DNA of 64,000 bases from Rhodoplanes sp. (GTDB taxonomy: Bacteria > Pseudomonadota > Alphaproteobacteria > Rhizobiales > Xanthobacteraceae): NCBI RefSeq assembly GCF_013377085.1, contig NZ_JACAAX010000003.1, positions 210,384 through 274,383 of the forward strand. The letters are read 5' to 3'. A program made the translations under genes and the position numbers. Below, in pieces: positions 19,972-27,466 of this stretch (the first letter of the stretch is position 1; every line of letters starts with the position of its first letter). Under the pieces are notes generated by a model that worked only from the letters and a program-made list of their open reading frames with translations, was not told the DNA's origin and ran no database searches.

Positions 19972-21390
19972 TCAGCCGGTGCCGCCGACCGTGATGCGGT
20001 CCATGCGCAGCGTCGGCTGGCCGACGCCGACCGGGACGCCCTGGCCGTTCTTGCCGCAGGTGCCGATGCCGTGGTCGAGCGCGAGGTCGTTGCCGACCAT
20101 GCTGATGCGGTGGAGATCGGTGGGCCCGTTGCCGATCAGCATGGCGCCCTTCACCGGCGCGCCGATCTTGCCGTCCTCGATCCGGTAGGCCTCGGTGCAC
20201 TGGAACACGTACTTGCCCGAGGTGATGTCGACCTGGCCGCCGCCGAAGCTCACCGCATAGAGGCCGTTCTTCACCGAGGCGAGGATTTCTGCAGGATCAC
20301 GGTCGCCGGCCGTCATCAGCGTGTTGGTCATACGCGGCATCGGGACATGGCCAAAACTTTCGCGGCGGCCGTTGCCGGTCGGCGTCATGCCCATCAGCCG
20401 GGCGTTCTGCCGATCTTGCATGTAGCCGACCAGGATGCCGTCCTCGATCAGCACGGTGCGGTTGGTCGGCGTGCCCTCGTCGTCGATGGAGAGCGAGCCG
20501 CGCCGCGCGGCAAAAGTGCCGTCGTCGATGACTGTGACGCCCCGGGCGGCGACCTGCTGGCCCAGCAGGCCGGCAAACGCCGAGGTCTTCTTGCGGTTGA
20601 AGTCGCCCTCGAGCCCGTGGCCGACCGCCTCGTGCAGCATCACGCCGGGCCAGCCGGCGCCGAGCACCACGTCCATCTCGCCGGCCGGGGCCGGCACCGA
20701 ATCGAGGTTCACCAGCGCCTGGCGCACCGCGTCGTCGGCGGCGCCGCGCCAAGCCGCCTCGCCGACGAACTGCTCCATGGTGGCGCGCCCGCCATAGCCA
20801 TGGCTGCCGGTCTCCTGGCGGTCGCCGTCGCCGACCACGACCGAGACGTTGACCCGCACCATCGGCCGCACGTCGCGATAGGTCCCGCCGTCGGGGCGGA
20901 CGATCTCGACCACCTGCCACGAGGCGGCGACGCTCGCCGTCACCTGCCGGACCCGCGGGTCCTTGGCGCGCGTGTAGGCGTCGATGGCCTCCAGCAGCTT
21001 CACCTTTTCGGCGAAGGCGATGCCGGCGAGCGGATTGGCGTCGGTGTAGAGCTTTGCGTTGGTGCGCGCCGGGGCGGCCGCAAGGGTGCCGGAGTAGCCG
21101 CCCTTGACGGCCTTGACGGCATCGGCGGCGCGGCCGATCGCCTCCTCGGACAGGTCGGACGAATGAGCGTAACCGACCGCCTCGTCCTTCACGGCGCGTA
21201 GCCCGAAGCCCTGCGTGGTGTCGTAGGTCGCCTGCTTCAGCCGCCCATTGTCGAAGGTGAGTGCCTCGGATTGCCGGTATTCGAGAAACAGCTCGCCGTC
21301 GTCGGCCCCCTCGAGCCCGCGGGCGATCAGGGTCGAAACCTTGGTCCGGTCCAGCCCGGCGCGGTCGATCAGGGAGGTTGTGGCGGTCAT
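19972..21390 (-). CDS. tldD: Metalloprotease TldD
   Basis: 472-residue cytoplasmic TldD-family protease, which works with TldE/PmbA on peptides such as microcin precursors and unfolded substrates. The zinc-binding HEAVGH motif is at residues 253-258, followed by GLEGDFNRKKTSAF. The C-terminal FGGGQVDITSG and CTEAYRIEDGKI are typical. TldE/PmbA is not in the window. The gene is co-directional with signal peptidase I, 116 bases apart. Confidence 0.95.
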   Translation of the reverse strand: MTATTSLIDRAGLDRTKVSTLIARGLEGADDGELFLEYRQSEALTFDNGRLKQATYDTTQGFGLRAVKDEAVGYAHSSDLSEEAIGRAADAVKAVKGGYSGTLAAAPARTNAKLYTDANPLAGIAFAEKVKLLEAIDAYTRAKDPRVRQVTASVAASWQVVEIVRPDGGTYRDVRPMVRVNVSVVVGDGDRQETGSHGYGGRATMEQFVGEAAWRGAADDAVRQALVNLDSVPAPAGEMDVVLGAGWPGVMLHEAVGHGLEGDFNRKKTSAFAGLLGQQVAARGVTVIDDGTFAARRGSLSIDDEGTPTNRTVLIEDGILVGYMQDRQNARLMGMTPTGNGRRESFGHVPMPRMTNTLMTAGDRDPAEILASVKNGLYAVSFGGGQVDITSGKYVFQCTEAYRIEDGKIGAPVKGAMLIGNGPTDLHRISMVGNDLALDHGIGTCGKNGQGVPVGVGQPTLRMDRITVGGTG

Positions 21391-21471
21391 GGGGGCTCTT
21401 TGGCTGCGTGCGGCGTTGCCGCCAAGATAGTGTCTCGCACGCGGGTGCGCGAGAGGGGCCGAGGCCGCCGA

Positions 21472-21870
21472 TCAGCGAGACCGTGCCGTGTGCTTCGGCT
21501 TGGGTTTCGGCGCGCCCGTGGTGGGGACGGCGGGCGTGCCGTGCGGCCCGGACGACGTCATCTCGCCGAGAGACCGCAGCCGGATCGGCGCGCGCGACGG
21601 GAGCCGGACGACCAGATCGAGCTCACCGCCGATGGCTTCGACGAAGCTCCGCAATGTCGAGAGATACATGTCGGTCTGCTTCTCGATCTTGGAGACCGAC
21701 GGTTGGGTGATGGCCAGCGCGGCGGCGATCTCGGCCTGCACCTTGCCTGCGACGCGGCGCAGTTCCTGAAGGCTCTCGACCTCGTCCTTCAATTCGGCGA
21801 AGTGGTCCTCGACGCGGCGGCGCCGGTCTTTCGGCAGCGTCGCGAGAACCTCGTCGAGCGTGCGGGCCAT
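21472..21870 (-). CDS. XRE-type antitoxin/helix-turn-helix regulator (HigA-like)
   Basis: 132-residue protein with a central helix-turn-helix of the Cro/C1 class (AEIAAALAITQPSVSKIEKQ, about residues 50-70), followed by a short conserved-looking segment (TLRSFVEAIGGELDLVVRLP). It has a low-complexity basic tail. It starts one base after the toxin gene stop and would repress the operon and neutralise the toxin. Toxin-first order is characteristic of HigBA-type modules. The Pro/Lys-rich tail (about 25 residues) is unusual and probably disordered. Confidence 0.87.
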   Translation of the reverse strand: MARTLDEVLATLPKDRRRRVEDHFAELKDEVESLQELRRVAGKVQAEIAAALAITQPSVSKIEKQTDMYLSTLRSFVEAIGGELDLVVRLPSRAPIRLRSLGEMTSSGPHGTPAVPTTGAPKPKPKHTARSR

Positions 21871-21871
21871 C

Positions 21872-22243
21872 TTACGTCGTTCCCTTCTTCTGCTTGTCGA
21901 GCCGGGCGATATGCGCACTGTAACGCTTGTCGGCCTTGGCGATCAGGGACCGGTAGAACCGTTTCGAACTCACGCCCGCCTTGTCGCCGGCGATGAGAAT
22001 AATCGCGCTGCGACGAGGATCGAACGCGAAAGCGATCCGCCAGGCACCGCCGGCTGCGTCGAACCGCAGCTCCTTCATGTTCGCGTGGACGGAGCCGGCC
22101 AGCGTGTCCACATGAGGGCGACCCAGGCCGGGGCCATATTCCGCGAGCAGCTTCGCAGAGGCGAGCAGCGCATCCTGGACCGCCTCGGCCAGCTTCTGGA
22201 ACTCCGGATCGAAGGCGTCGTCGAAGACGACTGTCCACGCCAT
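21872..22243 (-). CDS. RelE/HigB-like toxin (phage Gp49-like family)
   Basis: 123-residue toxin-type protein of the RelE/ParE superfamily, Gp49-like branch, whose members cleave mRNA on the ribosome. The RelE-fold core is visible as LGRPHVDTLAGSVHANMKELRF then GAWRIAFAFDPRRSAIILIAGDK, with a basic C-terminus (ADKRYSAHIARLDKQKKG). It is the first gene of the pair with the XRE antitoxin. About 75 bases separate it from the ABC transporter genes. Confidence 0.88.
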   Translation of the reverse strand: MAWTVVFDDAFDPEFQKLAEAVQDALLASAKLLAEYGPGLGRPHVDTLAGSVHANMKELRFDAAGGAWRIAFAFDPRRSAIILIAGDKAGVSSKRFYRSLIAKADKRYSAHIARLDKQKKGTT

Positions 22244-22319
22244 ATATAGCCTCGAAGCTATATCGCGTCAACGTTACGCGTCAGTCAGCAGCATACACAT
22301 TTGTCGTGTGGTTGTGCCC

Positions 22320-23438
22320 TCACTCCCCCAGCACCAGCAGGCGGTCGGTGGCGATGTCGACCGCGACCGCCGTGTCGACGTCGAGCCCTTCGGGGGCGGT
22401 TCCGTGCGAGAGGTCCACCAAAACCTCGGCGCCGCCGGCGACCGCGATGCCGTAGCGCTCGGTCGCCCCCAGGAATTCCATGAAACGGACCTTGCCGTCG
22501 AGCCGGGTGCGCCCGGGCGCGAGCGGGGAGTCGAGGCGCGACAGGATCGCGTGGTGCGGGCGGAACACCAGTTTGGCGCCGGGCGGCATATCGCCCTCCG
22601 GGACCCGGCACGCCGGTAACGGAATCCTTCCCGCCGCGGTCTCGAAGACGCGGGCGGCGCCGTCGCCCCGCACGATGCCGTCGAGCGTGTTGGTGCTGCC
22701 GAGGAAGCCGGCGACGAACAGGTTTCTGGGGCGGTCGTAGAGCTCGGACGGGGCGCCGACCTGCTGCACGGTGCCGTCCTTCATCACGGCGATGCGGTCG
22801 CAGATGGTGTTGGCCTCCTCCTGGTCGTGGGTGACGAAGATGGCGGTGAGGCCGAGACGCTGCTGCAGCTCGCGCAGCTCGCGGCGGACCTCGCCCCGCA
22901 GCTTGGCGTCGAGGTTCGACAGCGGCTCGTCGAGCAGCAGGACCTTGGGCTCGACCACGATGGTGCGGGCGAGCGCGACGCGCTGCTGCTGGCCGCCGGA
23001 GAGCTGCGCCGGCCGTCGCTTGCCGAGCGCCCCGAGGCCGACCAGGTCGAGCGCCGCGGCGACGCGCTTCACGATCTCCTGGCGCGGCAGCCGCCGCTCC
23101 TCCAGCCCGAAGGCGACGTTCTGCTCGACCGTCATGTGCGGCCACAGGGCGTAGGACTGGAATACCATGCCGACGTCGCGCTTCCACGGCGGCAGATCCG
23201 AGACGTCGCGCCCGGCGATCAGCACGCGGCCGCGGTCGGCCTGGTTGAAGCCGGCGATGAGCCGCAACAGCGTGGTCTTGCCGCAGCCCGACGGCCCCAG
23301 GAACGCGAAGAACTCGCCCGGCCGAATTTTCAGGTCGACGTCGCGCAGCACATGGTTGGTCCCGTACCACAGGTCGACATGCTCGATGGCGATGTCGACC
23401 GAGGGCGTCGTAGGAATCGCGGCGGGCAGGGCGGTCAT
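22320..23438 (-). CDS. ABC transporter ATP-binding protein, Fe3+/2-AEP/spermidine-type
   Basis: 372-residue ATPase with Walker A (GPSGCGKTT), Q-loop (FQSYALWPH), signature (LSGGQQQRVALAR), Walker B (VLLLDEPLSNLD) and H-loop (THDQEEA). A C-terminal TOBE-like regulatory region of about 110 residues follows. The long C-terminus and motif wording place it in the FbpC/PotA group. The ATG overlaps the permease stop (ATGA), and the order binding protein, permease, ATPase makes one operon read on the minus strand. Confidence 0.93.
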   Translation of the reverse strand: MTALPAAIPTTPSVDIAIEHVDLWYGTNHVLRDVDLKIRPGEFFAFLGPSGCGKTTLLRLIAGFNQADRGRVLIAGRDVSDLPPWKRDVGMVFQSYALWPHMTVEQNVAFGLEERRLPRQEIVKRVAAALDLVGLGALGKRRPAQLSGGQQQRVALARTIVVEPKVLLLDEPLSNLDAKLRGEVRRELRELQQRLGLTAIFVTHDQEEANTICDRIAVMKDGTVQQVGAPSELYDRPRNLFVAGFLGSTNTLDGIVRGDGAARVFETAAGRIPLPACRVPEGDMPPGAKLVFRPHHAILSRLDSPLAPGRTRLDGKVRFMEFLGATERYGIAVAGGAEVLVDLSHGTAPEGLDVDTAVAVDIATDRLLVLGE

Positions 23439-25183
23439 CCGGTGGCTCCGGGCACGGCCGGGCCGGCGCCGGCACGGCTCTGCCGGCGGTGCTGGCGCTC
23501 GACCACGAGATGGGACAGCAACGTGCAGATCGCCACCAGCACCACGGCGATGACGCCGAGCGCCGCGCCCGGCCCGCGGCCCGCCGGCGACTGCATGAAG
23601 ACATAGAGTCCGTAGGCGAGCGGCGCGTCGGAGTTCGACTGCACCAGCATCAGGGTGGCGGCGAGCTCGACCGAGGCGGTGGCGAAGCTCGAGATGAAGC
23701 CGGCCAGCATGCCGCCCGAGATCAGCGGCACGACGACGCGGCGGATGGTGCGTGCCTTGGTGGCGCCGAGATTCTCGGCCGCCTCCTCGAGCGACACCGA
23801 GATCTGCTGGAGCGCGGCGTAGCAGGCGCGTAGCGCATAGGGCAGGCGGCGCACCGCCAGCGCCAGCACGATGACGATCCACAGCGTGGCGAGCGGCACG
23901 CCGCCGACATCGATGCCGTAGAAGGTGCGCAGATAGCCGATGCCGACCACCACGCCCGGCACCGCGACGGCCGCCATCGCGGTCCAGTCGAGCCACTGGC
24001 GTCCGGGCAGCGTCGTGCGCAGCACCAGGTAGGCGATGGCGGCGCCGAGCACGACGTCGATGAGACCGGCAAGCGACGCATAGAGCAGCGTGTTGGTGAT
24101 GTAGACCGACGAGTCGCCGAACACGCGGGCGTAATGGGCGAGCGTGAAGCCGTCCGGCAGCGGGCTGTAGGACCACACGGTGGCCAGCGACAGCATCAGC
24201 AGCGCCGCGTGCGGGGCGAGCACCAACATGAGGATCAGCGTCACCACGACCCAGGCGATAGCGTGTTCGGCGGGGCGCAGCGCACGCCTGGCGAGCCCGC
24301 CGCCGCCGCGCTGAACGGTGGCGTAGTCGCGCCCGCGCATGGCCAGCGTCGACAGCATCACGGCCGACACCGACAGGAGAACCAGCACGACCGAGATCAC
24401 GTAGCCCATCGGGTCGGCGATGCCGATCGAGGTGATGCGCAGGTACGCCTGCGGCGCCAGCATGTCCTTGACGTTGAGGAGGAGCGGCGTGGCGAGATCG
24501 TCGAACACCTTGACGAAGACCAGCGAGGCGCCGGCCATGTAGCCAGGCATGGCGAGGGGGAAGACGATGCGGCGGAACAGCCGCAGGCCCGAGCTGCCGA
24601 GGTTTTGCGCCGCCTCCTCCATGCTGCGGTCGATGGTGCGCAGCGCGGTCGAGAGGTTGATCAGGATGAACGGAAAATAGTGCACGCCCTCGACGAAGAT
24701 GACGCCGTTCAGGCCCTCCATGAACGGGATTTCGATGTCGAGCCAGTCGCCGAGCAGGAGGTTGATGCTGCCGCTGCGGCCGAAGAAGAGCTGCATGGCG
24801 ACGGCGCCGACGAAGGGCGGCATGATCAGCGGCAAAAAGCCGAGCGTCTGCACCAGCGCGGCGCCGCGGAACTCGAACCGCGTGGTGACGACGGCGAGCG
24901 GCAGTGCCAGCGCGGTCGCGAGCAGCACCGTCATCACGGCCGCATAGATCGAGTTCCAGGTCGAGCGGACCAGGAGGTCGGTGCGGGCGAAGTCGACGAA
25001 GTTCACCAGCGTGAAGTCGCCCGTGCCCTTCTCGGTGAAGGCGACGTAGACCACGGTCCCGACCGGGATCACCAGCGCCACCAGCAGGAAGGCCGCAATG
25101 GCGATCGCCGCGGCCCATTGGCCGGGCGTCGCCGTCGCGGCGGTCTTTGCGCGCGCGGGTGCGGTGGGCAAGGCGAGGGTCAT
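23435..25183 (-). CDS. ABC transporter permease, two fused MetI domains (FbpB-like)
   Basis: 582-residue inner-membrane permease with about twelve hydrophobic helices in two binding-protein-dependent transport halves. The EAA-type loops are visible as EEAAQNLGSSGLRLF in the first half and EEAAENLGATKARTI in the second, the docking sites for the ATPase. Fused double-length permeases are usual for Fe3+ (FbpB/SfuB) and 2-aminoethylphosphonate systems. ATG at 25183 is chosen over an upstream in-frame start. A family C repeat separates it from its binding-protein gene. Confidence 0.93.
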   Translation of the reverse strand: MTLALPTAPARAKTAATATPGQWAAAIAIAAFLLVALVIPVGTVVYVAFTEKGTGDFTLVNFVDFARTDLLVRSTWNSIYAAVMTVLLATALALPLAVVTTRFEFRGAALVQTLGFLPLIMPPFVGAVAMQLFFGRSGSINLLLGDWLDIEIPFMEGLNGVIFVEGVHYFPFILINLSTALRTIDRSMEEAAQNLGSSGLRLFRRIVFPLAMPGYMAGASLVFVKVFDDLATPLLLNVKDMLAPQAYLRITSIGIADPMGYVISVVLVLLSVSAVMLSTLAMRGRDYATVQRGGGGLARRALRPAEHAIAWVVVTLILMLVLAPHAALLMLSLATVWSYSPLPDGFTLAHYARVFGDSSVYITNTLLYASLAGLIDVVLGAAIAYLVLRTTLPGRQWLDWTAMAAVAVPGVVVGIGYLRTFYGIDVGGVPLATLWIVIVLALAVRRLPYALRACYAALQQISVSLEEAAENLGATKARTIRRVVVPLISGGMLAGFISSFATASVELAATLMLVQSNSDAPLAYGLYVFMQSPAGRGPGAALGVIAVVLVAICTLLSHLVVERQHRRQSRAGAGPAVPGATG

Positions 25184-25234
25184 GAAGCGGCTTGGGTTGA
25201 TGTCCAGGACGCGGCGATCCGGCACGGAGCAGTT

Positions 25235-25380
25235 CCCTCTCCCCGTTTACGGGGAGAGGGTGGCTCGCCGCGAAGCGGCGGGACGGGTGAGGGGGCGTCT
25301 CGTGGATACGGAGGCGCCCCCTCACCCGACGTCCGCGCTGAACGCGCGAACGTCGACCTCTCCCCGCGAGCGGGGAGAGG
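25235..25380. repeat. Family C palindromic repeat between binding-protein and permease genes
   Basis: Begins CCCTCTCCCCG-TTTA-CGGGGAGAGGG and ends CTCTCCCCGCGAGCGGGGAGAG, two strong hairpins joined by a segment with GAGGGGGCG and CGCCCCCTC arms. It lies 32 bases beyond the binding-protein stop inside the operon. Other copies are at 33869, 40861 and 61373. Confidence 0.85.
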
Positions 25381-25412
25381 TGAAGATCGCGCCAGCATGA
25401 GATCGCGCCTCG

Positions 25413-26729
25413 TCACTTCGCCAGCCGCGCCGCCTCGTCGGCCTTCGCCTTGGCGCTGGCGTAGTGGTCGCGGGCAAAGCCGGCCCAGCGGTTCTCCAGC
25501 TCGGCCTGGCGGGCGCCCTTCTCCTTGGCCCCCGTGAAGGCCCCGGCGATCTCGGGCGAGGCTGCCTCGGTGGCGCTCAACGGCACGGCGGCGACGAGAT
25601 CGCGGGCCTCCTTCACCAGGGCGCGGGCCTTCGCATTGTCGGTCTTGGCGAGGGCCGCCTCGGCCTCGTGGATCGCCTTGGTGGCGGCCTTGAGGTTGTC
25701 GAGCTGGAACGTGATGGTCTGGTCGAACAGCGCATCGACCACATTGGTGCGCTTCTCCGACACGTCCGGATCGAATTTCACCCGCGACCCCAGCGACGGA
25801 TCCTTGAACGGGTTGGGATAGTCGGCCGGTGCCTTGGCGTAGGTCGCCGGGTTGACGGGCAGGCGCCGGATGCTCGGCTCGAGCAGCACCTCCTGGCCCT
25901 TGTCCGACAGCAGGAACTCGATGAAGGCCTCGGCGCCGGCGCGGTTGGGCGCATTGGCGACGATGCCGACATTGGCCGGCACGATCGTGGTGATGCTCGG
26001 ATAGACGAACTTCACCGGGAAGCCGGCGGCCTGCGCCGAGAAGCCGAAGAAGTCGATGACGATGCCGACGCCGACCTGGCCGGAATTGACCGCCTCCGGC
26101 ACGCCGAAGGAGCGCTCGGTGACCTGGCGGAAGTTGCCGGCCATCTCCTTGATGGTACGCCAGCCCTGGTCCCAGCCCTCGCCCTGCAGCACGGTCTCGA
26201 TGGTGAGATGGGTGGTGCCGGAGCGCGACGGGGCCGCGATCGCCACGTGATCGAAGAACACCGGCTTGGCGAGGTCGCTCCACTCCTTCGGATCGGGCAG
26301 CTTGTTGGCCCGCGCGTAGCGGGTGTTCCACATGATGCCGTAGCCCGATGCGGCGAAGCCGAAATAGAAGCCCTCGGGATCGTTGATCGGGAAGGCTCCG
26401 ATCTTGTCCGGGATGCCGGTCGCGTTGATCTGGTACTTCGCCAGCAGGCCCTTGCCCTTCAGCACCTCGAAGGCGTCCGGGGCCGAAGCCCAGAACAGGT
26501 CGACCTGGTTCTTGGCCCGGGTCTCCTCGATGTATTTCACGCCCGCATTGGTGTTGCGGTTCTGCACCTCGAGCGTGAAGGCGGGGGCGGCCTGCTCGAA
26601 GGCCTTCTTCACCGGATCGGTCACGTCCTTGGAGAACGAGGTCACGACGGTGACGCGGGACGGCGCCTGCGCCGCCGCCGACCCGGCGACCGCGAGCGAG
26701 AGGCCGAGAACGACGAGCAATCGGATCAT
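25413..26729 (-). CDS. ABC transporter substrate-binding protein (Fe3+/phosphonate class) with C-terminal extension
   Basis: 438-residue periplasmic binding protein with a signal peptide (about residues 1-21, ending SAAAQ). The mature N-terminus (TVVTSFSKDVTDPVKKAFEQ) and NRNTNAGVKYIEETRAKNQVDLFWAS match the FbpA/PhnS-like family. Relatives are usually about 330-350 residues. Here about 100 extra residues at the C-terminus form an Ala/Glu/Lys-rich, probably coiled-coil helical tail. ATG at 26729 gives the signal peptide. Ligand residues cannot be assigned confidently, so iron, 2-aminoethylphosphonate or another small anion remain possible. Confidence 0.88.
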   Translation of the reverse strand: MIRLLVVLGLSLAVAGSAAAQAPSRVTVVTSFSKDVTDPVKKAFEQAAPAFTLEVQNRNTNAGVKYIEETRAKNQVDLFWASAPDAFEVLKGKGLLAKYQINATGIPDKIGAFPINDPEGFYFGFAASGYGIMWNTRYARANKLPDPKEWSDLAKPVFFDHVAIAAPSRSGTTHLTIETVLQGEGWDQGWRTIKEMAGNFRQVTERSFGVPEAVNSGQVGVGIVIDFFGFSAQAAGFPVKFVYPSITTIVPANVGIVANAPNRAGAEAFIEFLLSDKGQEVLLEPSIRRLPVNPATYAKAPADYPNPFKDPSLGSRVKFDPDVSEKRTNVVDALFDQTITFQLDNLKAATKAIHEAEAALAKTDNAKARALVKEARDLVAAVPLSATEAASPEIAGAFTGAKEKGARQAELENRWAGFARDHYASAKAKADEAARLAK

Positions 26730-27213
26730 GAACGGGGACTCACCTGGATGGCGATCTGGGCCGGGCCTCGCCCGGGCCGACCGGAGCATAGCCGCGAACC
26801 GGAGCGCGGTCACGGGCGCTCGCACCCACCGTCGCCAAGACAAGTGCCATCGCGGTGGGCCGGAGCGGCTCCCCGATCTCCGCTCGTTCCCGCGCAAGCG
26901 GGAATCCAGCTTTTCTTGCCCCTGGGTCCCCGCCTTCGCGCTACGGGATGCACAGATCTCGTTTTGTCGAGACCATCTGGTGGTACGGCAAAAAGAGCGC
27001 CTTCCCCACCGTCGTCATCGCCGGGCTTGACCCGGCGATCCATCATCCTGCGAACAAAGCATTTTTGCGAAAATCGATGGATGCGCGGGTCGAGCCCGCG
27101 CATGACGCTCTCATGCATGGCAAGCGATGTGTGCATCCCGTAGCGCCTTCGCGGGGACGAGCGGACGGACAGGGCTCGGTTGCTGGTTCACGCCCGGCCT
27201 CGACGCACCGCAA
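26730..27213. other. Long intergenic region with a 195-bp repeat element
   Basis: No supported gene. From left to right it holds the leader of the binding-protein gene, a small hairpin (TTCCCGCGCAAGCGGGAA near 26886), the full family B element at 26938-27146 and a short spacer before the cstA-ybdD terminator. Confidence 0.6.
26938..27146. repeat. Family B element, full copy with terminal inverted repeats (MITE-like)
   Basis: Bounded by a perfect 17-bp inverted repeat (GCGCTACGGGATGCACA at 26938-26954 and its complement at 27130-27146). Inside are two palindromes, CATCGCCGGGCTTGACCCGGCGAT (from about 27018) and ATGCGCGGGTCGAGCCCGCGCAT (to 27103), separated by an A/T-rich centre. It has no coding capacity. 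A second near-full copy lies in the opposite orientation at 58331-58524. Confidence 0.85.
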
Positions 27214-27240
27214 AAGGAAAGGGCGGCCCGGAGGCCGCCC
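27214..27240 (-). terminator. Intrinsic terminator of the cstA-ybdD operon
   Basis: Perfect 8-bp stem GGGCGGCC/GGCCGCCC with a 4-base loop at 27221-27240, followed on the minus strand by TTTCCTTTTG. It sits 25 bases after the ybdD stop. Confidence 0.8.
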
Positions 27241-27265
27241 CCAAAAGTCCGTCCGGCGGGCCGCT

Positions 27266-27466
27266 TCAGCAGCAGCGGAAACGGCCGCCTTTGCCGAAGG
27301 AGTAGCGCGCGTCCTGTCGCTCCCGGAAGAACTCCTCGTAGGTCATCACGGCCTCGTCGGGATGGGTGACCCGGCGATGCGCCACATAGGTGTCGTAGTC
27401 CGGCACCCCGACCATCAGGCGGGCCGCACGAACGGCCCACCCGGTGATGCCCAGAGTGTCAGGCAT
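27266..27466 (-). CDS. YbdD/YjiX family protein
   Basis: 66-residue protein of the YbdD/YjiX family (DUF466), almost always encoded next to CstA-type transporters. The family core is clear: [32 protein letters not shown], ending RFRCC. ATG at 27466 overlaps the end of cstA by eight bases, so translation is probably coupled. The role is thought to be as an accessory of pyruvate/peptide uptake by CstA/BtsT, but this is not established. Confidence 0.92.
   Translation of the reverse strand: MPDTLGITGWAVRAARLMVGVPDYDTYVAHRRVTHPDEAVMTYEEFFRERQDARYSFGKGGRFRCC

Noticed and set aside
23439..25325. Fusion of the ABC ATPase to an N-terminal extension of about 600 residues
   Set aside because: The extension is the permease gene read in the wrong frame. 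The permease frame (23435-25183) has proper membrane helices and EAA loops, and the ATPase begins at ATG 23438.
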